DNA of 64,000 nucleotides from Bacteroidales bacterium. GTDB taxonomy: Bacteria > Bacteroidota > Bacteroidia > Bacteroidales > Paludibacteraceae. The position numbers and the translations under genes were made by a program. Shown one piece after another: positions 34,575 through 43,600 of this stretch. The stretch covers positions 182,401-246,400 of the forward strand of contig JALFYY010000013.1 in NCBI GenBank assembly GCA_022783865.1, written 5' to 3'. Every line of letters starts with the position of its first letter. Positions within the stretch are counted from its first letter, which is position 1. The notes under the pieces were generated by a model that had not been told where the DNA came from, did no database searches, and saw only the letters and a list, made by a program, of their open reading frames with translations.

Positions 34575-34602
34575 AAACCCGTATTGGTGCGGGGTTTGTT
34601 TT
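34575..34602 (+). terminator. terminator-like hairpin of a short transcript
   Basis: AAACCCG (34575-34581) pairs with CGGG-TTT (one bulged G) and is followed by GTTTTGT. It lies about 45 bases after the expected transcript start of the promoter at 34497. Confidence 0.5.
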
Positions 34603-34690
34603 GTGGGTAGTAGCATGCTTGTATGTTCTGAATGGCAGGGGGAAGCAGGGGTTCCGTCAGGAGAGTCTGCTGCATGTACCGCAAAAAGCA

Positions 34691-34745
34691 ACGGCTACCT
34701 GACCGCTACCTGACCGCTACGGGAGTGCTAGGGAAATGCTGAGAG
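34691..34745. repeat. 11-bp tandem array, 5 units (ANNGCTANNNN)
   Basis: ACGGCTACCTG, ACCGCTACCTG, ACCGCTACGGG, AGTGCTAGGGA, AATGCTGAGAG. Confidence 0.85.
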
Positions 34746-34754
34746 TAGTTGTAG

Positions 34755-34774
34755 AGACGAGGCGTGCCTCGTCT
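34755..34774 (+). repeat. GTAGAGACG palindrome, variant AGG
   Basis: GTAG, then AGACGAGGCGTGCCTCGTCT, then GAG. Confidence 0.88.
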
Positions 34775-34778
34775 GAGA

Positions 34779-34818
34779 AGCTGGATAGTTGAATAATTGA
34801 GAAGTTGAGTAGTTGTAG
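34779..34818. repeat. 8-bp tandem array, 5 units (ARYTGNNN)
   Basis: AGCTGGAT, AGTTGAAT, AATTGAGA, AGTTGAGT, AGTTGTAG, filling the space between two palindromes. Confidence 0.8.
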
Positions 34819-34838
34819 AGACGAGGCGTGCCTCGTCT
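34819..34838 (+). repeat. GTAGAGACG palindrome, variant AGG
   Basis: AGACGAGGCGTGCCTCGTCT then GAG, followed by three more 8-bp units. Confidence 0.88.
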
Positions 34839-34927
34839 GAGAAGCTGGATAGTTGAATAATTGTAGCGATGAGTTTGTCGGGGTGAACGGGGTCCCCATA
34901 GAACTTTGTTCGTGTGGGGTGTCAGTT

Positions 34928-34941
34928 GGGCGTCCCCGCCC
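34928..34941. repeat. GGGCG-TCCC-CGCCC palindrome heading block 3
   Basis: Ends 13 bases before block 3, in the same orientation as the one before block 1. Confidence 0.72.
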
Positions 34942-34954
34942 GCAAAAAAATATC

Positions 34955-35218
34955 CTCGGAATGCAAACCAATGCAATGTTTGCGTTCCGAAAAGCGCAGC
35001 GACCTCGTAGGCTATAACGACCGCACGCAGTAATAGGTCGTTCAGTGCCGTAGCGTGTTGCAAGCGTGATATACCCAATGGCGTGGGATATAATAGGGAT
35101 GGACAATCTCGGAATGCAAACCAATGCAATGTTTGCGTTCCGAAAGGCGCAGTAACCTCGTAGGCTATAACGGCCGCACGCAGTAACAGGTCGTTCAGTG
35201 CTGTAGAGTGTTGCAAGC
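34955..35218. repeat. 153-bp repeat, block 3 (2 copies)
   Basis: Units at 34955 and 35108; the last core ends at 35218 with GTTGCAAGC, as in the other blocks, and has no linker. Confidence 0.92.
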
Positions 35219-35219
35219 C

Positions 35220-35232
35220 GCGTGCCTCGTCT
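35220..35232 (+). repeat. half of a GTAGAGACG palindrome fused to block 3
   Basis: GCGTGCCTCGTCT followed by GAG is the right half of the AGG variant. The left half is missing and block 3 ends immediately before it, marking a junction. Confidence 0.7.
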
Positions 35233-35262
35233 GAGAAATAGAGAAGACGTGTGGATTGTAGC

Positions 35263-35280
35263 GACGATGTGCTCATCGTC
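35263..35280 (+). repeat. GTAG(C)GACG palindrome, variant ATG
   Basis: GACGATG-TGCT-CATCGTC, preceded by TGTAGC and followed by TGAATAA; a diverged family member with a compensated stem. Confidence 0.7.
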
Positions 35281-35330
35281 TGAATAATAACTGAATTCTG
35301 AACCGTATTGTTTTCATACTGATTGCCTTT

Positions 35331-36263
35331 GTGCTTTGCTTGCCGGCAAATGCGCAGGCGGTTGTTGCTGAGCCCGCAGGCTTGGCACATGGCAGTGTGA
35401 CGACAATGCAGCCCGCTTTGGGCTATATCCATTGGGATGTTTCTCCTTTTATCTACGAAGGCGAACATTTCGCTATCGGTTGGTATGGCACTTTGTGGGT
35501 GTTGGGGTTGGTTGGGCTTCTGATAACGTTGCTTGTAACGTTCCGGCATGATGGTGTGCCACAGCAATACGCTTTTCTGACGTTTATAATAACGCTGGTG
35601 TCGGCAATCTTTTTGGCGCACCTGTTCCAAGGACTTTTCTATGAATGGTATATCGGAGCGGACGGGCATTGCCATAATTATTATTTTGAGCATCCTTTGC
35701 TGTTCTTGGATATTACGCATGGAGGCTTCTCTTCCCATGGGGTTATTGTGGGGGCATTGTTGGCAGGTGTTGTGTCTGCCAAGTTTTTGCGTTGTGGTGT
35801 GTGGTATATTGTTGATAGGATTATGATGGGTTTGTTTTGGATAGCAGTGGCAGTGCGTGTGGGCAATTTTATCAATGGTGAGATTTACGGAATTGAAACC
35901 TCTTTGCCATGGGGGGTAGTATTCGGGGATGATGCTTATCCTTCGCATCCGACGCAGATTTACGAACTGCTGACCTATCTGTTGGTAATGGCAATAGGCT
36001 GGGGCATGTATTTACACAAAGGGAAACCATATCCGGCAGGGTTGATTACGGGCGTGATGTGTTCGGTAGTGGCATTGTTGCGTATTCTTATTGAGTTTGT
36101 CAAATTGCCGCAGATGCGGATAGAAGCAACTTGGATGCTCAATATGGGGCAGTGGCTTTCTGTGCCGATGGCGATATTCGGGATATGGCTCTGCTTCTAT
36201 GTGCTGGAAAAAGGAACGGTGGTTGTGGCTGCTGACAAAAAGAAAAAACAGAATAAGAAATAA
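35331..36263 (+). CDS. lgt: prolipoprotein diacylglyceryl transferase
   Basis: The integral membrane protein has the Lgt signatures GGFSSHGVIVGALLAG, the catalytic-region motif VAVRVGNFINGEIYG, and HPTQIYE, over about seven membrane helices. It transfers diacylglycerol from phosphatidylglycerol to the lipobox Cys of lipoproteins. The start is uncertain: GTG at 35331 gives 310 residues, ATG at 35406 gives 285 residues beginning right before the family core. The frame is also open upstream from CTG 35298, reading a signal-like NRIVFILIAFVLC...ANAQ. The stop overlaps the next gene by one base. Confidence 0.85.
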   Translation: MLCLPANAQAVVAEPAGLAHGSVTTMQPALGYIHWDVSPFIYEGEHFAIGWYGTLWVLGLVGLLITLLVTFRHDGVPQQYAFLTFIITLVSAIFLAHLFQGLFYEWYIGADGHCHNYYFEHPLLFLDITHGGFSSHGVIVGALLAGVVSAKFLRCGVWYIVDRIMMGLFWIAVAVRVGNFINGEIYGIETSLPWGVVFGDDAYPSHPTQIYELLTYLLVMAIGWGMYLHKGKPYPAGLITGVMCSVVALLRILIEFVKLPQMRIEATWMLNMGQWLSVPMAIFGIWLCFYVLEKGTVVVAADKKKKQNKK

Positions 36264-37663
36264 TGAAGAAAGTGTCCAACATCGTGCTTACGGTTGTGCT
36301 ACTGCTTTTGGTGGTGGCAGGATGGTTGTGTGCTATGGTGCAAATCACAACGCTTGCTTCTTATCATAGTTGGTTTACGGCTGGGGAGTTGTTTGCATGG
36401 ATTACGGCTAATCCATATGAAAGTGGCGATATTGCTGCCTATTGTCTGCATTATGTTTGGTATTGGTGGTTGCTTTGTACTATAGTATATGCGCTTGTAG
36501 GAATGCTTGTGGTATGGTTGTTGCGCAAAGAAAAATGCAAGTGCTTTGTTATCAGTGTCTTATTGTGTGTGTTGTCGCTTGTGCCTTTTCTGTTGCCTGA
36601 TTTGGCGCATAGTTTGCTCCATGAGGGCGGATGTGTCGGGCAGCATATCGATGATATCAAGCAATATCGGAACGATAATCGGACGTTTGCGTACCATGCT
36701 GTAAAAGTTGATACGCTTTCTGGGCAGGAAGTGTATGTGTTGGCAATAGGCGAATCGGTGCGTTATCGGAATTGGGCATTGAACGGGGAATACTGCCGTC
36801 AGACAACGCCACGTTTGCAAGAGCAAAGCAACTTGGTGCTGTATTCTGATTACTACGCTAATGCTACGCTGACGCAATATGCCTTGCCGATGTTGTTGAC
36901 CGCTACACCGCCGGAATCGTTTGCGGCGCATTTTCAGCGTAAGACGGTGGCTGCAGCCTTTGCAGAAACGGGCTTCCGAACAGCTTTGGTAAGCCACCGT
37001 GCACAACTGATGAACAATGGCTGGCACGACTATCTTGCGTGCGATTTCGATACGCTTGTATGGGTAGAGCACGATAGCTTGATTGCACCAACGTTGCTGC
37101 AACTCACGGCAACTGGCGATAATTGGTTTGTGCTGACCCATTACCTGGGAAACCATATGTTTTATACCAACTGCCCGGATGATTGTTTGCAGTGGCGACC
37201 TGATTACAATGCGGACTCTCGTGCCAAAAGCGACAGCCTTTTCCTCAATGCTTACGATAATTCGTTGCTTTATACCGATAGAATGTTGAGTGAAGCAATC
37301 CGCATTTTGGAGCAGACCCATGCTGTGAGTGCATGGTTGTTTGTGTCGGATCATGGCGAATATATAGATAAGCGGGTGAGCGGGCACGGCTACACCTATC
37401 ACCCGACCAAGGAGGAATATCATGTGCCATTGATGGTGTGGTATAGCAATGCTTACAAGGATGCTTATCCACGGAAGGTCAGCAATATGGTGCAACACAA
37501 AGATATGCCGTTTAGTGCAGATTGTGTATGGGGGTCCTTGTTGGATATGGCAAATATCCGGGTTAAGGAGGATGTGCAATCATCAATCTTTGCGGATAGT
37601 GTGGAATGGAGTAAACGCACTTTGCTCTTGCCCGATGGAGAAAGTATAATGAAATTGGATTAA
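36263..37663 (+). CDS. phosphoethanolamine transferase, EptA-like (sulfatase superfamily)
   Basis: The 466-residue protein has three N-terminal membrane helices (about residues 7-30, 60-90, 97-115) and a large outer catalytic domain. The nucleophile motif reads GESVRYRNWALNG, with Ser in place of the Thr of classical EptA; metal ligands appear in VSDHGEYIDKR...SGHGY. Such enzymes move phosphoethanolamine from phosphatidylethanolamine to lipid A or other surface glycans. It is shorter than EptA (about 540), with fewer helices. It starts at the lgt stop (TAATG), so the two are cotranscribed. Confidence 0.8.
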   Translation: MKKVSNIVLTVVLLLLVVAGWLCAMVQITTLASYHSWFTAGELFAWITANPYESGDIAAYCLHYVWYWWLLCTIVYALVGMLVVWLLRKEKCKCFVISVLLCVLSLVPFLLPDLAHSLLHEGGCVGQHIDDIKQYRNDNRTFAYHAVKVDTLSGQEVYVLAIGESVRYRNWALNGEYCRQTTPRLQEQSNLVLYSDYYANATLTQYALPMLLTATPPESFAAHFQRKTVAAAFAETGFRTALVSHRAQLMNNGWHDYLACDFDTLVWVEHDSLIAPTLLQLTATGDNWFVLTHYLGNHMFYTNCPDDCLQWRPDYNADSRAKSDSLFLNAYDNSLLYTDRMLSEAIRILEQTHAVSAWLFVSDHGEYIDKRVSGHGYTYHPTKEEYHVPLMVWYSNAYKDAYPRKVSNMVQHKDMPFSADCVWGSLLDMANIRVKEDVQSSIFADSVEWSKRTLLLPDGESIMKLD

Positions 37664-37683
37664 TAAAAATAACGAGTAGATAT

Positions 37684-40600
37684 ATGAAGAAGATTTTGTT
37701 TAAATCAAATGTGTTGGCGATATTGTCAGTGGGATTGCTGGTTGCGGTATTCACTGCTATTGGTATGTCTTTTACACCGGTGGAAGAAGAAACTATAGTG
37801 GAGCAGAATGATACGATTACAACACTGACTAAAAGACGGAGTCATACTACTAGTGCTTGTGGCGGCGATCATAATAAGACTGATTATGCTGAAGGAATAG
37901 CCTCTTCTGTATGGGTAAACGGGAAATCTGTAGGAGATGTATGTTTGGTAGAAAGAGGAGCTTCGCCTACTCAATGGGAGCCTAAAGAGTCAAAACTACC
38001 TTGGAATTGTGGCAACAATAAGAATAATCATACCAAAGAACTTGATTGGTGTGCACGCGTAACCGAAAACGGATATTATTTCCAAGGATGGAGTAGGTCG
38101 AGAACTGGAGGATCGATAACATCGTCAGCCTCTCCATTCACGCATCAGATGACGATGCCGGCTGATAACGAAAAATATGAAAGTATCAACACCCCTTATC
38201 AAGAAACTTATTATGCGATATTCTCGCCGGTGACGGTGGTTGCTACTACTGAGACAGTGAATTTAACTTCTTTTGCAGAGATATCCGGAACGATGACGCT
38301 TTCTCAAGTAGGTGGTGATAACATCAAAGATTTTCAGGCTGTTACTAGTATCGATACTAGTGGAGACGGCAAATGGACATTGACAATAGGAGATATTGCT
38401 GCTAATGGTACTGTTAAAATCAATTATACTTATAACCCTAATCGTACTACCTATAAAAACAGCACCGGCTCTCTTACGGATGAAGTAACTTTTAATTTTG
38501 GCGGATTGTATCAATCTTCACAGCGGTTCACTATTCGGGCAACTTTCCCGTCGCTCGCCATAAAGGCAGGTACTGCGCAAGACCTCAATTTGGTAAATAC
38601 TTCTTCAACGGCATCAGGGGTGGCTACGTTCCCTGTGAGTTTTGCGGATGCCAAGAGCGATTTCAGGGCACCGGTATTTGCTTTTACGGCAGGGGCTGCG
38701 GCAAGCGCATGGACGGTTACGCAGTGGGACTATGCCGATAATCTGGTTACTGTGCACTATACGTTCCGTGGCGATGGTGCCAACCGCAACAATAGTGCCA
38801 CACTTACGCTCACTTCGGCAGACGGCAATGCAAGTAACAATTGCACCGTGACAGCCACAGTGCCTCCTTCGAAAGTGTTGTCGGCAACGGCGGAAAACCT
38901 TTCTCCTGTCTTGCCGGAGACCGAATACCGGGGGACAGCCGTTTTCGAGGTGCAATATGTTGACGCTCATGATGTTGACGCTCATTCCGTTTCGTTCGGC
39001 ACACAGCAGGGTGCAGGTATATGGAATGTGCTCAGTTCTACTTATAGAATAACCGATGCCGCTACCGGCAAAGGCACCGTCACGGTGAACTATTCCTATA
39101 CTACAGCAGCCGATTTTGCTGTCCGGCAGAATAGCAATACACTTACGCTGACGCTTGACGGCGGAGCATCCAAATCATGCATTATCACTGCCAATTTCCC
39201 TTCATTGGCTATGTCGGTGCAGTCAAACGATGTATTGGTAATGACTCTGCCTGAGCAAAAGCAAGCGGGTAAGGTGGTCTTTGCGGTGACGTATGCCAAT
39301 GGTGCTGCCGATTTCGTTTTGCCGACAGCAACCGACAGCCGGTGGAGCATTATTGATATGCAATATGCTTCTCTGTCGCCTTCGTCCGGAACGCTGACCG
39401 TTAACTATACGTTCGACAACGGCGGTGAGAAAGGCGATTGGACTACCGACCTCACTTTGCAGACTGCATCAGGAGCAACGTGTGTGGCAACACTCCGTGC
39501 CATAGCGGAACAGGAGAGCGACAAAGATGCCGCAGTCACTACTCCTGCCGGCGAAACGACTAAATATGAGAAATGGGCGGATGCTCTTTTGGCAGCCAAC
39601 AGCGAAGACGGTTGCACTTTGCGCCTCTTGCGCAATGTTGAGCTGGGAACGCTTGCTGCCAATCAGGAAATAAAGAAGACTATGACCATTGACCTCAATG
39701 GCAAGACGCTTTCGGCTACACTGCCTAATACTAACTTTTCACGCTTGCTCTATCTCAATACGGCAGGTGTAACCCTTACGGTGAAAGACGGTCGCTCCGG
39801 CGGTACGCTGAAAGCCCAAGGCAATGTAGCAGGTGCGTTGTATGTTGTGCAGGTGAATAAAGGAAATCTGATATGGGAGAGCGGAAACATAGAGATAACA
39901 AATACTACCGGTACAGGCAACAATTGGAATCATGCGACAGGTATTTATTTAGCCAATGGAACAGGCTTGACAATGACCGGCGGCACAATCACGAGCCGGC
40001 ATACACAGGCTGCGTTTGCTGGCGGTATTTATGCCGAGGCAGGCTCTACGACAGATATTAATGGCGGCGTTATCACTGCTACAGCCGGCTCCTATGCCTA
40101 TGGCGTGCGTTCATACGGCAATGTAACAATGACTGCCGGAACCATCAATGCTACCACCACTGCTACCTCTTATGCCTATGGTATTTATATGGGTGCAAGT
40201 GCCAATGCCGATGCCGCAGCTTGCTACTATGGTACACTCAATATGACGGGCGGTACCATCAATGCTGAAACTACAAACACTGATGCAAGAGGTATCTATC
40301 TGGAAGTCAGTTTGGCAGCATCAGACAATGCTCCTGATGGCACTTATTCCAACAAAGCATCGGCTGTCGGCAAGATAACCGGTGCAACAATCAATGTTAC
40401 TGCCGGAACTTCTACAGCGTATGGTATTCAGGTTTTGGGTGATTATAACTCAAAAACGAATGAATATTTTGTGACGGAAATCAGCAATGCTGTCATCAAT
40501 GCGACTGCCCAAGCATCCTATGCATACGCCGTTCGCTTGGAGTCGGCAGTAAATAATACGCACGGCGGTATGTATAGAGCCAATGCCAAACTTACCAACG

Positions 40601-43600
40601 TTACTGCAACCGCTACGGCTCTCACCGGTAGTAATGCAGCCGGTGTATATTTAGTACAGGCAGCCAACATTATTAAGGCAGGACAAGCACATACCGGTGA
40701 AGCCTTTGCAACGGCTGCCAAAGCGACCATTATTGGCGGTAAATATACAGCATCGGTGAAGCAACATTATGCTTTTGGTATTTCCAATGCCGGAAATTAC
40801 AATTGTGATATTACGGTGAGTGCAGATGGCAAAGCAATAGCACCTAAAGATACCCAATTAACTATCCGTGACGCAGAAATAACAGCCATTCATAATGGAG
40901 TAAATAGTGCAACAACGGCTGATCCTACGAAATCAACCGACTATCATACTGCTATTGGTGTCAACTATGCAGGTGCGGTGGATATAGATAATTGTATTAT
41001 CGTTGCTGATGCTAAAGAAGTGCGTTTTGCACGAGGTGTTATGTTGGGCTATGGTAAATCAACTATCAAAAACTCAACGATTACGGCTTCCGGCAGATCG
41101 TCGGTTTATGGCATTTATGTAAATGCTGCTATTCGTAACGGCAACGAATGTATAGCAGAACTGACATCAACTAATAATACTATCAGTGCTACAGCTACCT
41201 CTACGACAACTTCTTCGGTTCCTTATATTTCAGCAGATGGTGCGTATGGTTTATACTTACAAGCTGTGCAGACACTTGCTACCGGTACATTTGCTGGTGA
41301 CTATGCTGCTGCGGCTAAAGTTGTTGTTTATGGAGATACCTATAAGGCTGTTTCAAAAAGGAATACGGCTATCGCCATTTATTCTGCTACTCGAACTACG
41401 ACGCTAAATGGAAATGCAGAGGCTTATCCTGAATTAATCATTAATGGTGGTACTTTCACGGCAGAGGCAACAAATAATAATGCGTATGCGCTGCAAAGTG
41501 GTGGTAATACGATTGTGGATGGCGGTACTTTTATGGCTACTGCCGAGGCTACCCAAGCACGCGGTATGTATGCAGTTGCTGGCAAACTGACTGCTACCAA
41601 TGCTACACTGAAAGTTACAGCAGGAACAGGAACCGCCTATGGCGTTTGTCTGGATCATAATATACAGAGTTATACACTATTAAACTATGCTGCAAGTGCA
41701 GAATTAAATAATCTGGACGTGAATGTCCGGACTATATCCGGTAATACTGCTGAAGGTATTTATTTACCTGCTACGCAAAAACTGCAAACAGAAGCAGATC
41801 ACGCTACTTTTAATAGTTGGGAGCAATATAAAGGGTCTGATGATAACACTGAGAAAAACTATTATAATACTTGGAATACATATCATCAGTATTATAAGGA
41901 AGGTGCTCTTGCTATTGCAACTTCTGCTGTTATCAATGGAGGTACTTATACTATTATTGCAAATGGAACAACTGCATATGGTGTATATGCGTCGAACACT
42001 GTAGTTACTACCAACGGACAGGCTTCTGCCTCTGTTCCGCTTACCATAAAAAATGCTACTTTCATCGCTAAAACTGAAACAGGAACTACAGCATATGGCA
42101 TTCGGACCGGTGGACCAACTACGATAGAGAATAGTACTATCACGGCTGAAGCTGCCACTACCACTGCACGTGGTATATATATTATGGACAAGCAAACAAC
42201 GATTACTAACTCTACTATCAAAGCCATAACCCAAGGACGCAATTCCGGCAATGGTAATTCCGATTGTTATGGTATTTATGCAGATGCCAATGTTAGTAAT
42301 ATGGGTTGGCTGTATCGTGGAGAACTAATTTCTAATAACAATGAGGTTACTGCAACCGTTCCGGATGGCAACAATGCTTATGCTGTTTATCTGCATGCAC
42401 ATAACGCAACGGTTTCTACCGGTACGTATGCTCCTATGAATGCCACCTATGCCACTGCTGCTGCAGCAGAAATCAATGGTGGCAAGTTTACGGCTACGGC
42501 ATCAGGCGATCCTGCCGGTACGCCTAAGACCGGTCAAATTGCATATGCGTTCCATTGTGCTGCACCCTCCAGCAAGAACGGAGCTACAGCTGCCCCCGTT
42601 TGCACCATCGATGGAGGTTATTTCTGGGGAGAAGCACCTTCTGCCGGTGCAGATATCTCGGCAAATGCGTTGACCGATAGTCTCACCATCTGTGGTGATG
42701 CTTATTTCCTCAATGCGACGAATGTGGCTCTCTATCTTTGCCCGGAGAAGTCGATACAAGACCTTCCGTCTGAAATGGAGGCTTATAAGCAAGGTTATCG
42801 CTACTATTTGGGCAGTGCAACCAACCCCGGTATAAATGTATGCTATATCAAAGAAACCAAGACCTACTATCAAACGTTGGTGGAGGCGTTGCACTATGTG
42901 AATAGTACTACGAAAACCTGTACCATCATCATGATAGCCGACTATACTCTTCCTGCCGGCAACTATATCCTTCCTGCTTCGGCAACCTTGCTCATTCCTT
43001 ATTACGAAGGACAGAATGTAGCACAAGGCATTGTGCCTGCATGGAAAAATAAAAATGCATATCCTAATGGCAAGGCTTTTGACCCTTCTCCTTTCTGCAA
43101 ACTGACTTTTGCTTCTGGAGTGAATCTCACAGTTCAAGGACAAATTGAAGCAAGCAGTACATTGTATATTGGGCAGGAAAATTGGACAGGACGTGTGGGA
43201 GGTCCTTACGGGTGGTTGCAACTGAACGAAGGAGCACATGTGGATTTGGAATCTGGAGCCAAATTGATTGCATGGGGCTATGTGACAGGCAAGGGAGAAA
43301 TCTATGCCAAAGACGGATCGGTTGTCTATGAAGATTTCCAGATGGGCGACTGGCGAGGTGGTACCATCTCGAGTGACATACAAGGCAACAAAAAAGGTGT
43401 CAATGGTAAAAGTGTATTCTTGATTACCGATTATTATTACCAGAATGTGGAATGCCCTGTTATATTCAAACCGGGAGCTAAATCAATTGGTTATACAGGA
43501 GTGTTTCTGGCAAAAAGCGGAGTTGAGAAAGAGGGCAAATCAGATCCTGTTACGATGGTTGGAGAAACTGGTGCCATGTTTTTGATGGATCGGGCAACTG

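Noticed and set aside
34976..35100. Riboswitch in the lgt upstream region
   Set aside because: The foldable sequence belongs to the 153-bp repeat that also occurs far from lgt, and no known aptamer pattern is seen.
33250..35218. CRISPR array
   Set aside because: The 42-bp linkers between cores are nearly identical, unlike CRISPR spacers, the cores are far too long, and no cas gene is present.
33250..35218. Integron cassette array with attC sites
   Set aside because: The paired hairpins lack the conserved attC core triplet layout, no integrase is present, and there are no cassettes between units.
33105..35948. Long minus-strand open frames across the 153-bp repeats (51-aa repeat peptides)
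   Set aside because: They stay open only because the period is divisible by three; two different frames are open at once, they have no promoter or start context, and one runs into lgt. Treated as by-products of the DNA repeat.
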